Assembly: GCA_027311945.1 (NCBI GenBank)
Contig: DAICXZ010000030.1
Coordinates: 62,001-126,000 of the forward strand
From: Erythrobacter sp.
GTDB lineage: Bacteria; Pseudomonadota; Alphaproteobacteria; Sphingomonadales; Sphingomonadaceae
Reading direction: 5' to 3'
DNA length: 64,000 nucleotides
Positions within the stretch are counted from its first letter, which is position 1. Every line of letters starts with the position of its first letter. The translations under genes and the position numbers were made by a program. This document shows positions 1-9,580 of this stretch, in pieces. The notes under the pieces were generated by a model. The model did no database searches, was not told where the DNA came from, and worked only from the letters and a program-made list of their open reading frames with translations.

Positions 1-2
1 TG

Positions 3-2189
3 CAAGAGCAGTCGCTCGAACTGCCCGCGCCGCCAGCCGACGCCGAGTTGCCCGAGGTCGAAACGATCATCACCGATGATGAGTTCGCCGAGGAAGTGCC
101 TTCGCTAGACGCGGCCGACGACGAGGCCCTTTATGAAGAGCTCGAATCGATAGACGAGTTCGAGCAGCGAATCGTGGCCCAAGGCAGCGAAGGCGATGAG
201 GCCCCGCTGGGCGATCCGTCGCTGGCCGATGGCGACGCCACCGAGGAGATCGCCGACGCCCCCGTGCGCGATGCCGAACTCGCCGCGCCGCTGCCGCCGA
301 TCGACAGCCTGCTGTCCAAGCCGTTCGAATATGCCGAGGCCGAGATACCGCAGGTGCAGAGCGAACTGCGCTACCGCGTCGCCCTCTCTGGCCTGGAAGA
401 GGCGCAGGCGGCGAGTGAGACCAACATTGGCGATCTCTTCAACGACCTGTCTGCGCTGGAAGACGGTGACGGCAAGGCTGCCAACATCGCCCAGCTGCGT
501 GCGCGCATGGACGAGGATGCCGCACTTGTGCAGCGCATCCTCGCCTCCGAAGGCTGGTACAGCGCCGATGTACGCGGCCAGATCACCGGCGAAGGCGATG
601 GTGACGAACAGCAGGCCTTCGTCGCCACCATCGATGCGGTGCCGGGGCCGCGCTATGTCTTTGGCGATATCGTGATCGATGCCCCTCAGACACGGCCCGA
701 AGGGCTGATCCGCCGCGAGTTGTCGCTCGAACCGGGCGATCCCATTGTGGCCGCCCAGGTGCTTGCGGCCGAGGCGAAGGTGCTCGTCGCGCTGCCCGAA
801 TGGGGCTACCCCTTCGCCGAACTGGGTCAGCGCGATCTGCTGCTCGACCAGGACAGCGGCGAAGGCGTTTATACGCTGCCGGTCGATCCCGGTCCGCTCT
901 CGGTATTCGGCGGGATCGAAACCAGCGGCGACCTTGTGTTCGATCCCGAACACGTGGAGCTGCTCGCTCGGTTCAAGCGCGGTGAGACTTACGACAATCG
1001 CCTGGTCGAGGACTTGCGGCAGGCGCTGGTCGCCACCAGCCTGTTCTCCACCGTTTCCGTGTCGCCCAAGCGCAGCGGCGAGCCCGCTGCCGACGGCGCA
1101 GAATATGCAACGCTGCTGGTCGAACAGAATGCAGGCCCGCCGCGCACCATTGCCGGCAGCGCGGGCTATGGCACCGGGCAGGGTTTCCGGGTCGAGGGCA
1201 GCTGGACTCACCGCAACCTGTTCCCGCCCGAGGGCGCGCTGATCGCCAGCGGTGTGCTCGGCACGCAGGAACAAGGCGCGAGCGCGACTTTCCGCCGCTC
1301 CAACGCCGGGCGGCGCGACCGCACCTTCGCGCTCACCGCTCAGGCGAGCCACACGAACTACGATGCCTACGAAGCCTACACCGGGCGGCTCGGCGTATTG
1401 TGGAGCTACAGTTCGACCTCGATCTGGCAGAAGCCGTTCACCTATGCCTATGGCGGGCAGGTGCTGGTCTCGAACGAGCAGGATTTCGATCTTGTGACCG
1501 AGCAGCGCGTGCGGCGGACGTTTTACGTCGGCGGGTTGACCGGGCAACTCGGCATTGACCGCAGCGATGACCTCCTCAACCCCACCAAGGGTTTCCGCCT
1601 CACCGCGCTGATAGAGCCGGAAGGCTCGCTCGAAGGCGCTTTCTCGCCCTATGTTCGCGCGCAGCTGGATGGCTCGGCCTATTTCCCCGCCACCAGTTCG
1701 ATCGTGCTGGCGGGCCGGGTTCGGTTCGGCACGATCCAGGGCGCCGGCCGCTATGACCTTGCCCCCTCGCGGCGCTTCTATGCGGGCGGCGGCGGTTCGG
1801 TGCGCGGGTTCGGCTATCAGGATCTCGGGCCGACCGTGATGGAGCCCAATCCCGACTATCCCGCGCCCGAGGACATCGAGCCGGGCACCGACCCGGCGGA
1901 CCTTCCCGACGAGTTCGTGCCCCGCAACATAGGCGGACGCAGCCTGTTCGAAGCGGCGGCGGAACTGCGCTATCGCTTTGGCAATTTCGGCGTTGTCGCC
2001 TTTGCCGATGCGGGTCAGGCCTGGGAGGAAACCTCGCCGCAGTTCACCGATATTCGCTACGGCGTCGGCGTGGGCGGGCGTTACTACACCAACTTCGGCC
2101 CGCTGCGGCTGGATGTCGCGATGCCGATTGACCGGCGCACCGGCGAATCGAGCTTCGCGGTCTATGTCTCGATCGGGCAGGCGTTCTGA
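3..2189 (+). CDS. tamA: TamA/BamA-family outer membrane protein (autotransporter assembly component), 5' end truncated by window edge
   Basis: Open frame runs in from the window edge (ORF track starts at a TTG at 48). POTRA-like N-terminus; C-terminal Omp85 barrel with RRFYAGGGGSVRGFGYQDLGP and terminal GQAF. Overlaps the tamB start by ATGA. Confidence 0.88.
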   Translation, partial: QEQSLELPAPPADAELPEVETIITDDEFAEEVPSLDAADDEALYEELESIDEFEQRIVAQGSEGDEAPLGDPSLADGDATEEIADAPVRDAELAAPLPPIDSLLSKPFEYAEAEIPQVQSELRYRVALSGLEEAQAASETNIGDLFNDLSALEDGDGKAANIAQLRARMDEDAALVQRILASEGWYSADVRGQITGEGDGDEQQAFVATIDAVPGPRYVFGDIVIDAPQTRPEGLIRRELSLEPGDPIVAAQVLAAEAKVLVALPEWGYPFAELGQRDLLLDQDSGEGVYTLPVDPGPLSVFGGIETSGDLVFDPEHVELLARFKRGETYDNRLVEDLRQALVATSLFSTVSVSPKRSGEPAADGAEYATLLVEQNAGPPRTIAGSAGYGTGQGFRVEGSWTHRNLFPPEGALIASGVLGTQEQGASATFRRSNAGRRDRTFALTAQASHTNYDAYEAYTGRLGVLWSYSSTSIWQKPFTYAYGGQVLVSNEQDFDLVTEQRVRRTFYVGGLTGQLGIDRSDDLLNPTKGFRLTALIEPEGSLEGAFSPYVRAQLDGSAYFPATSSIVLAGRVRFGTIQGAGRYDLAPSRRFYAGGGGSVRGFGYQDLGPTVMEPNPDYPAPEDIEPGTDPADLPDEFVPRNIGGRSLFEAAAELRYRFGNFGVVAFADAGQAWEETSPQFTDIRYGVGVGGRYYTNFGPLRLDVAMPIDRRTGESSFAVYVSIGQAF

Positions 2190-5100
2190 TGGCGGACGAG
2201 GTGGACATGCCCGAAGTCGAGGGCGAACCCGAAACCGTGGCCAAGCCCGGTCGGCCCACGTGGCAAAAGGTCGCCCGTTGGGGCGCGCTGGTGCTGGGCG
2301 TGCTCGTGCTGCTGGTGGTGGTGGTTATCATCGGGCTCGATACCAAGGCCGGGCGGCAGTTCGTGGCCGAGAAGGTTGCAGGGCTATCGTTCGAGAACGG
2401 GATGGAGATCGGCATCGGCGAGATCGACGGCTCGCTCTATGGCAACATGGTGATCCGCGATCTCGAACTGCGCGATCCGCAGGGCGTGTTCCTGACAGCG
2501 CCTGAGGTGTCGGTCGGCTGGCGGCCCTTTGCCTTCATCAACAACCATGTCGACGTGCGCGTGCTGTCCAGCCCCCTGATCACCCTCGAACGCTTGCCCG
2601 AGTTCGCCGAAACTCCGCCAAGCGATGCACCGCTGCTGCCCGATCTCGATATCGACATCGGCGCGCTCCGGGTTGACCGGCTGGTTGTCGAGGCCCCGGT
2701 CAGCGGCGAGCGGCGCGTGGCGCAGTTGAGGGGCAATGCGCACATCGCCGAGGGGCGCGCGCAGGTGACGCTGAACGGCGAAACACTTGCGGTCGATGGC
2801 GGCGCGGCGGGCGACAAGCTGGCGCTTGTGCTCGATGCCGTACCGGAGGAAAACCGGCTCGAACTCGCGCTCGATGTCGATGCGCCGACGGGCGGTATGC
2901 TCGCGGCCATGGCCGGGCTGGACGAGGGGCTGAAGCTCACGGCCAAGGGCCAGGGCAACTGGGATCAGTGGGACGGCCAGCTCACCGCCGACCGCGCCGA
3001 GGAATCGGTCGCCCGGCTCGATGTCAGCGCGCGTGACGGGCTGGTGCGCGTGCGCGGCCCGGCGCAGATCGGCTGGCTGTTCGACGGCGCGACCGCGCAA
3101 TTGCTCGCGCCCGAGCTGAACCTTGATCTTGCCGCCCAGCTTGGCGAGCGCAGCGCCGACATTGAAGCGACCGTGGCAAGCGATGCCTTCCGCCTTAATG
3201 CGCAGGGGCTGGTGAACCTCGCCGATAACAGCTTCGACGGGCTGGGCCTCGACTTCGTGCTGACGCGCCCCTCTGCCCTGGCCGATAACCTTTCGGGCCG
3301 GGGGCTGCGCGCCGTGCTGACGCTCGATGGGCCATTTGCGACGCCGTATGTGGACTACAAGCTGGCAGCCGACCGCGTCGTGCTTGACGACATGGGGCTG
3401 ACCGGACTTGCCGCGCAGGGCAGGGCGACGGTCAATTCCGAACAGATCATGATCCCGGTGCAGGCGAGCGTGCGCCGCATCACCGGGCTCGACACGGTGG
3501 CGGGCGGCAGGCTCGAAAACGTGCGGTTGGCGGGCGATCTTGCGATCTCTGGTTCGCGCATCCTGTCGGACAACATGCGGCTGACCTCCAGCCGGATCGA
3601 CGCGGGGCTGATCCTCGTCGCCGATATGTCGACCGGCCTTTACACCGGAGCTATCGACGGGCGGATCGACAACTATCGCGTGGAAAGCGTGGGCCTGTTC
3701 GACATCCGCACCGATGCCGACCTCGAAACCGAAGCGGGCGGCGGCTTTGCCATGACCGGCCGCGTGAACATGCGTTCGACCCAGCTGTTCAACGAGGGTG
3801 TGCGCAATTTCCTCGGCGGCAATGTCACCGCCGCGAGCGACGTTCGCTATGGCGCCGATGGCGTGGTGCGTCTTTCGGGGCTGAGCCTGCGCTCGCCCGA
3901 TGTGCGGATCAACGGCGGCTCGGGCACATGGTCGCCCGATGGCCGGATATCGCTCGATGCGAAGGGCACGACGACCGCCTATGGCGATGTCGGCGTGAAG
4001 CTGACGGGCACCATCGCCGATCCCGACGCCGTGATCACCGCCAGCAATCCGGGCCTCGGTATTGGCCTTGCGAACCTGCGGGCGGGGGTGACCGGCGCGC
4101 CCGGCGGCTATCACCTCGATGCCACGGGTGACACCGACTACGGCCCCCTGCGCGCCGACGTGACGCTCAAGATGGGCAACCAGCTGGCGATCGAGGTGAA
4201 CGATTCCGACTTGGGCGGGATCGGCTTCTCCGGCGCCATCGCGCAAAGCCGCGAGGGGCCGTTCATCGGCCGGCTCAACGCCGAGGGCAGGGGACTCACC
4301 GGCATCGTCCGCCTCGACAGCGCCGAGGGTGTGCAGGAAGCGCTGTTCAATCTGCGCGCGAAAAACACGGTGCTCGATGGCCCGGCGCAGCTTGCCATCG
4401 GTTCGGCGAAGATTGACGGGCGCGTGGTGCTGCATGATCAGCCGCACGTGGTCGCGGCTTTCGACCTGACCCGCACCAGCTTCGGTGCGTTCGATATCAA
4501 TGCCGCCAAGGGCGAGATCAACTATCGCGGTGGCAGTGGCAGCGCCAAGGTGCTGGCCGAAGGCACCAGCGGGGTGCCTTTCCGCATCGGCCTGAACGCG
4601 CAGATGACGCCCGAGCTGTGGCGCGCCGCGATCAAGGGTCGCGCGCGCGGGATCGACTTCTCCACCGCCAGCCCAGCACGCATCGTAGTCGGCGAAGGCG
4701 AATACAAGCTGCTGCCGACGCAGATCGATTTCGGCAACGGTTCGGTGCGGCTCGCGGGCAGCTATGGCGACGGGATGAAGCTGCAAAGCCGGCTCGACCG
4801 GCTGGATCTGGCGGTGTTCAACGCCTTCGTGCCCGATCTGGGCGTGGCAGGCAGCGCCACCGGCTCGCTCGATTTTTCGCAAGCATCGCCCGATACCTTC
4901 CCCGATGCCGATGCGCGGCTCACCATCACCGGTTTCAGCCGTTCGACCGCAGCAACGGTCAGCCAGCCGGTCAACATCAACTTCGTCGGCAAGCTCGAAC
5001 CCGATGGTGGCGAGGCGCGCGCGATCATGCGCCGCCGGGGCAGCGTGATCGGGCGCATGGTGGCCTCTCTCAAGCCGCTCCCGCCGGGCAGTGGCAGCTG

Positions 5101-6430
5101 GATGACCCGCCTGCTTAACGCTCCGCTCGGCGGAGGCGTGCGTTACGATGGCCCGGCCGATACGCTGTTCTCCTTCGCGGGGATGACCAACCAGACGCTT
5201 ACCGGCGGAATCGGCCTTGCGGTCGATCTTGCCGGGAAGGTCGATCAGCCCGAAATGTCGGGTGTGATCCGCGCCAAATCGCTCGCCTACGAGAACCAGA
5301 CCTATGGCACCCGGCTCACCGACATGGCCGTCTCGGCGCGCTTCAATGGCGAGCGGGTCGAGCTGGAGAAGCTTCAGGCCAAGGCAGGCGATGGCACGCT
5401 CGATGCGACGGGGTCTCTGAGCCTCGCCTCGCAGTCGGGATATCCGATGGATGTCGCGGTGAGCCTGCAAAATGCGCAGCTGGCGTCGAGCGGCAACATC
5501 GCCACCTCGGCCACCGGCGACCTCAAGCTTACTAAGGTCGCGGGCGAGACTGCGCTCCTTTCCGGGAAGCTGACCCTGCCCGAGACGCGCTACACGATCG
5601 TGCGCCAGTCTGTTGCCGAGGTGCCCGCGCTGTCGGGCGTGCGCTTTGTGCCGCAGCGCGGGCCGCAGCGCGTGACCGGTGACGAACCCGCCGAACGTGG
5701 GCCCGGCCTGTTGAGCATGGTCCGGCTCGATGTCGAACTCAATGCACCGCGCCGGCTTTATGTGTCGGGTATGGGGCTTGAATCCGAATGGGGGGCGAAC
5801 CTGCGCCTCACCGGCACCAGTGCGGCACCGCGCCTGTCGGGCAATGTCGGGCTCCAGCGCGGTACGCTGGGCTTCGCCGGGCGCTCGTTCGAGCTGCAGC
5901 GCGGCAATATCGCGTTCCTGGGCGGGAGCGAGATCAACCCGACCATCGAAATCCAGGCCACCGAAACCATTGAGGGTGTGGCGGTTAATGTCGGCATTGC
6001 AGGCCGTGCCTATGATCCGCAGATCACCTTCACCTCTGTGCCGAGCCTGCCGCAGGACGAAGTGCTGGCCCGCGTCTTGTTCGGCAGTTCGATCGGCAAC
6101 CTGTCGGCGCTCGAGGCCGTGCAGCTGGCGGCCTCGCTCAATTCGCTGCGCGGGACGGGCGGGGGCCTGAACCCGCTTGGCGCATTGCGCTCGGCAACCG
6201 GGATCGACCGGCTCCGCGTGCTCGGCGCCGACGACACCACCGGGCGCGGCACGGCGCTGGCTGCCGGGCAGTATCTGACAGACGACATCTACATCGAGTT
6301 CATCACCGACGCGAAGGGCTTCACCGCCACCCAGCTCGAAGTGGCGCTGACCCGCACGCTTTCGGTGCTGAGCCAGGCTGGCGGTTCGGGCGAGACCAAC
6401 GTCAACCTCCAATACAGCCGCGACTACTGA
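2189..6430 (+). CDS. tamB: TamB, translocation/assembly module inner-membrane protein (AsmA-like)
   Basis: 1413 aa, single N-terminal TM, long beta-rich repeats, conserved C-terminus (GSSIGNLSALEAVQLAASLNSL, DDIYIEFITDAKG, LQYSRDY). Directly follows tamA. Confidence 0.9.
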   Translation: MADEVDMPEVEGEPETVAKPGRPTWQKVARWGALVLGVLVLLVVVVIIGLDTKAGRQFVAEKVAGLSFENGMEIGIGEIDGSLYGNMVIRDLELRDPQGVFLTAPEVSVGWRPFAFINNHVDVRVLSSPLITLERLPEFAETPPSDAPLLPDLDIDIGALRVDRLVVEAPVSGERRVAQLRGNAHIAEGRAQVTLNGETLAVDGGAAGDKLALVLDAVPEENRLELALDVDAPTGGMLAAMAGLDEGLKLTAKGQGNWDQWDGQLTADRAEESVARLDVSARDGLVRVRGPAQIGWLFDGATAQLLAPELNLDLAAQLGERSADIEATVASDAFRLNAQGLVNLADNSFDGLGLDFVLTRPSALADNLSGRGLRAVLTLDGPFATPYVDYKLAADRVVLDDMGLTGLAAQGRATVNSEQIMIPVQASVRRITGLDTVAGGRLENVRLAGDLAISGSRILSDNMRLTSSRIDAGLILVADMSTGLYTGAIDGRIDNYRVESVGLFDIRTDADLETEAGGGFAMTGRVNMRSTQLFNEGVRNFLGGNVTAASDVRYGADGVVRLSGLSLRSPDVRINGGSGTWSPDGRISLDAKGTTTAYGDVGVKLTGTIADPDAVITASNPGLGIGLANLRAGVTGAPGGYHLDATGDTDYGPLRADVTLKMGNQLAIEVNDSDLGGIGFSGAIAQSREGPFIGRLNAEGRGLTGIVRLDSAEGVQEALFNLRAKNTVLDGPAQLAIGSAKIDGRVVLHDQPHVVAAFDLTRTSFGAFDINAAKGEINYRGGSGSAKVLAEGTSGVPFRIGLNAQMTPELWRAAIKGRARGIDFSTASPARIVVGEGEYKLLPTQIDFGNGSVRLAGSYGDGMKLQSRLDRLDLAVFNAFVPDLGVAGSATGSLDFSQASPDTFPDADARLTITGFSRSTAATVSQPVNINFVGKLEPDGGEARAIMRRRGSVIGRMVASLKPLPPGSGSWMTRLLNAPLGGGVRYDGPADTLFSFAGMTNQTLTGGIGLAVDLAGKVDQPEMSGVIRAKSLAYENQTYGTRLTDMAVSARFNGERVELEKLQAKAGDGTLDATGSLSLASQSGYPMDVAVSLQNAQLASSGNIATSATGDLKLTKVAGETALLSGKLTLPETRYTIVRQSVAEVPALSGVRFVPQRGPQRVTGDEPAERGPGLLSMVRLDVELNAPRRLYVSGMGLESEWGANLRLTGTSAAPRLSGNVGLQRGTLGFAGRSFELQRGNIAFLGGSEINPTIEIQATETIEGVAVNVGIAGRAYDPQITFTSVPSLPQDEVLARVLFGSSIGNLSALEAVQLAASLNSLRGTGGGLNPLGALRSATGIDRLRVLGADDTTGRGTALAAGQYLTDDIYIEFITDAKGFTATQLEVALTRTLSVLSQAGGSGETNVNLQYSRDY

Positions 6431-6603
6431 TGCGCCTTCGCCTTATCCCCGTCGTGATGGTGGTGCTGCTGTCAGCCTGCAATCAGGAGCCTACCTTCGA
6501 GGAACGCTACTCCGAGGCGGAGGCGACCATTTCGCAGCAGGCGCAGTCGATCGACTCCGATCTTGAGCAAACGGGCGAGCCTGCTCCCAGCCCGACGCCT
6601 TAA
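6430..6603 (+). CDS. Small (57 aa) putative lipoprotein
   Basis: Below the ORF-track cutoff. ATG overlaps the tamB stop (ctactgATG). Translates as MRLRLIPVVMVVLLSACNQEPTFEERYSEAEATISQQAQSIDSDLEQTGEPAPSPTP with lipobox LLSAC. Confidence 0.72.
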   Translation: MRLRLIPVVMVVLLSACNQEPTFEERYSEAEATISQQAQSIDSDLEQTGEPAPSPTP

Positions 6604-9500
6604 CTGCCGACGTAAACGAAGGGTGCCCAATAGGCGGGATGCTGCAAGCGTGGCTCGCCGCTATCGTCGATCAACGCCAGCACCGCGCGGCGCAGGCCCT
6701 CGGCAGGCGCGATGCCCTCGCGGTAGTAGCTCTCGACCGTCGGCACGGTGATCGCGCGGGCGACGTCGTCGGCCACTTCCCAGTGCGAGACCAGCAGGTT
6801 GCGCGCGCCGGCATAGAGGAAAGCGCTGGCAAGCCCTGAAAGCCCCGCCGCGCCGGGCCGGTCGGGCCCGCCGGTGTTGCAGGCCGAAAGCACCACCCAG
6901 TCGGCATCCATATCGAGCGCGGCGATCTCGCTGGCGGTGAGCAGGCCATCGTCGCCATCGTTGGGGGTGAGCACCAGCGCCGGTTCGGCAAGACCTGCCA
7001 GATCGCCTTCGAGCAGCCCGTGCGTGGCAAAGGCGATCACCTCGGCGGGCTGGGCGATTTCGGCCAGTACACGGGTTTCGCGCGCATCCTCGCCGGTCAG
7101 CAGGACGGTCTCAGCGGTATCGAGCGCGCGCGACAGGGCGTTCAGTTCTGCCAATGCTTCGGGCAGCGGCGGGAGGTCGGCCACGGTGGCGCCAAGTGCG
7201 AGCATGCGCGAGGAGCGCAAGGTGGTCAGCGCCGTGCCGCCGAGTACCGGCGCGCCAACTGCGACGACGCGCGCGGCACGAGGGCTTTCGGGGCTGGGTG
7301 CGCGCGCCAGTGTCGAAAGCGAGGCAAGGGTCGAGAGGCTGTGATGGCGGATCACCCAGTCGGCCTCGGCCAGCGAGGGGGCGGCAGGCGCAAGCGCGGC
7401 GAAGGGAATGCGGGTCAGCGCGCCGCCGGCAGCAACCATGATGTGATCGGCCCCTTCGAGCAACTGCCCGCTCTCGCCCTCGAACAGCGCGGCGAAAAGC
7501 GCGGCACCGGGGGCAAAGTCGTAGGCCGGTTGGGCGGATGCCTTGCGGGCAGGGGCGGCGAGCACACCGCGCATCAGCACATCACCTCCGGCCAATGCGC
7601 CGCGCATGTTGGCCGCGAGGGAGGAGACTTCGCGGCTGTCGAGGGGGGCCAGATGCATCGAGTGCGCATCCTTCGTGGCCACCAGCACGGCCAGCCCGGT
7701 TGGCAGCGGCTGGGCCAGCAGCACGGCATCGCCTTCACCAAGGCTCGCCTGTACAGCGGCGAGGGTGATTGGCTCGGAGCCGGTGAAGCTGGCGGGGTCG
7801 ACAGCACGTCCAGCCTCGGCCAGTTCGCTGCGCGCGCTGGCGATCTGGGCACGCATCTCGGCCATCGTCTCGGGAGCGACGCCGATACTCATCGCTTCGA
7901 GCTGCTGGTTGGCGAGGCCGCGCAGCGCCTCGGCCTTGTCCTGATAGCTGCGCACGGCCAGCGCATCGGCCGCGCCAAGCCCGCGTCGGAAGGCCGCCAA
8001 CTGCACCGAGCGGTCGGCCTTGGTGGCGAGGCCATATTGCGCAAAGCGGAATGCGGCATCGAAGTCGCCTGCATGCATGGCCGCATCGAGCGCCCAGTCA
8101 TTCGCCTGCCCGAGAATGGCGAGCTGCACCGCGTCGGGCTCTCCCGAGGCGGCGATGGCATCGCGGTTGGCAATCAATTGGGCGTGGGCGGCGGCAACCT
8201 CGTCGATCCCGCCGATTCCGGCGCGAATGCCGTATGCGCCGAGCATGATCTGGCCGGTCAGGTCTTCCCACAGGGCGGTGTCGTCGCCAGTCGAGCGCCC
8301 CTCCTGCGCTGCCAGCTGAGTGACATAGGCATCCCGCGGGCGGCCTGCCTCGGCATAGAACTCGGCCAGAGTTTCCTGCCCGGCGATGCGGCGATAGCTC
8401 GCCGGTTCCATCGTTTCGGCGCGCAGGGCATCGGCGGCTTCGGCCACCATGATCGCCTCGTCGAGCCGCCCGAGATCGCGCAGCGCGTGGGCGCGCGCAT
8501 GCTGGGCATAAAGCGTAAGCTCACCCTTCGGGCCATGGCCTTGTTCGATAAAGGACAGCGCTTCATCGACCGTGGCGAGCGCATCTTCCGCCGCGCCCTT
8601 CTTGATCAGCGTCTGCGCAAGACTCAGCCGCATACTGGAGGCCATGCCCATGTCGGGCTCTTCAGCGCCCATCGCCAGCGCAATGGCGCGGCGCGAGAAA
8701 CGTTCCGCATCGTCGAGCAAGCCGCGTTCCGCCGCGCGGATCGACAGCGAATTGTAGGCATTGGCCAGCACCGGGTGATTGGGCGGCAGCAGCGCTTCCA
8801 TTTTCGCCGTCAGCCGCTGTCCTTCGCTCAGGGCCTTGTCGCTCTCGCCCAGCGCGGCCCAGTAGGTGGGGGTGTTGGTGAGATAGCTGATCAGTTCGGC
8901 AGCGGGGGCTTCGAGCCGGTCGATCAGGGCCTCGACCTCGGCCATGTAGGTGATGGCGGCGCGCGACTGTCCGTCTGCGTTGAGGATATACGCAGCGTTG
9001 TTGAGGCTGGCAGCGAGCCCTGCGATAAAGCTCTCGTTGCCCGGCTCATGCTCCAACAGCTTGCGCCGCGCGGCCAGCACTTGCTCGCTGATGGCGCGCG
9101 CAGCGGCAAGATCGCCCATGCGCACGCGCGCCGCCAGCAGCGCGTTCATGCCCGACAGGCGATTGGGGAGGTATCCCTCACCCGCTGCCTCAAGGATGGG
9201 CAGGATCGCCTCAATCCGTGCCGCTCCCTCGGCGAAGCGCCCTGCGTTCAGATCGGCGATAGCCAGCTCATAATCGATCAGCGCCAGCTCGGGGTGGCCT
9301 TCGGGATAGAGCGTTTCAGCAAAGGTGCGCGCCTCTTCCAACGCGGCGCGGAAGGCGGGTTCGTCGGTGTGCGGATCGATCTGGAATGCACTCTCGAGCA
9401 TGGTGTCGAGCTGCGCGCGGGCGGCCTCGCCAGGCTCGGCGTGTGCTGCGTGGGCCGCAAGCAGAAGGGCCAGCCCGGCCAAAGGCAGACGAAGATGCAT
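6600..9500 (-). CDS. Secreted TPR + CHAT-domain (caspase-fold) peptidase
   Basis: Signal peptide MHLRLPLAGLALLLAAHAAHAE; TPR-like helical middle; C-terminal CHAT dyad motifs FATHG (His) and LSACNTG (Cys), then LVSHWEVADD. Confidence 0.88.
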   Translation of the reverse strand: MHLRLPLAGLALLLAAHAAHAEPGEAARAQLDTMLESAFQIDPHTDEPAFRAALEEARTFAETLYPEGHPELALIDYELAIADLNAGRFAEGAARIEAILPILEAAGEGYLPNRLSGMNALLAARVRMGDLAAARAISEQVLAARRKLLEHEPGNESFIAGLAASLNNAAYILNADGQSRAAITYMAEVEALIDRLEAPAAELISYLTNTPTYWAALGESDKALSEGQRLTAKMEALLPPNHPVLANAYNSLSIRAAERGLLDDAERFSRRAIALAMGAEEPDMGMASSMRLSLAQTLIKKGAAEDALATVDEALSFIEQGHGPKGELTLYAQHARAHALRDLGRLDEAIMVAEAADALRAETMEPASYRRIAGQETLAEFYAEAGRPRDAYVTQLAAQEGRSTGDDTALWEDLTGQIMLGAYGIRAGIGGIDEVAAAHAQLIANRDAIAASGEPDAVQLAILGQANDWALDAAMHAGDFDAAFRFAQYGLATKADRSVQLAAFRRGLGAADALAVRSYQDKAEALRGLANQQLEAMSIGVAPETMAEMRAQIASARSELAEAGRAVDPASFTGSEPITLAAVQASLGEGDAVLLAQPLPTGLAVLVATKDAHSMHLAPLDSREVSSLAANMRGALAGGDVLMRGVLAAPARKASAQPAYDFAPGAALFAALFEGESGQLLEGADHIMVAAGGALTRIPFAALAPAAPSLAEADWVIRHHSLSTLASLSTLARAPSPESPRAARVVAVGAPVLGGTALTTLRSSRMLALGATVADLPPLPEALAELNALSRALDTAETVLLTGEDARETRVLAEIAQPAEVIAFATHGLLEGDLAGLAEPALVLTPNDGDDGLLTASEIAALDMDADWVVLSACNTGGPDRPGAAGLSGLASAFLYAGARNLLVSHWEVADDVARAITVPTVESYYREGIAPAEGLRRAVLALIDDSGEPRLQHPAYWAPFVYVGS

Positions 9501-9505
9501 GAATT

Positions 9506-9534
9506 TTCCCCCGAGGCAGGCTGCCCCGGGGGAA
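9506..9534 (-). promoter_or_regulatory. 29-nt hairpin 6 nt upstream of the CHAT-peptidase start codon
   Basis: Minus strand: TTCCCCCGGGGCA-GCC-TGCCTCGGGGGAA then AATTCATG. 13-bp stem with one G.U pair; the 3' arm contains the SD-like GGGGGA. Confidence 0.6.
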
Positions 9535-9580
9535 GAAGTATCGCCAATTGGCGCGGTGTAAAGGTTACGGAATGGTTTGT

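Noticed and set aside
2384-6412. 1342-aa minus-strand ORF antisense to tamB
   Set aside because: Shadow ORF of a high-GC gene; low-complexity Arg/His/Gly composition, no recognisable domains, and the plus strand has clear TamB features.
6600-9500. CRISPR-associated CHAT (Craspase-type) or classical anti-phage CHAT defence module
   Set aside because: No Cas proteins, arrays or other defence genes; the protein has a signal peptide and TPRs, pointing to an extracytoplasmic role.
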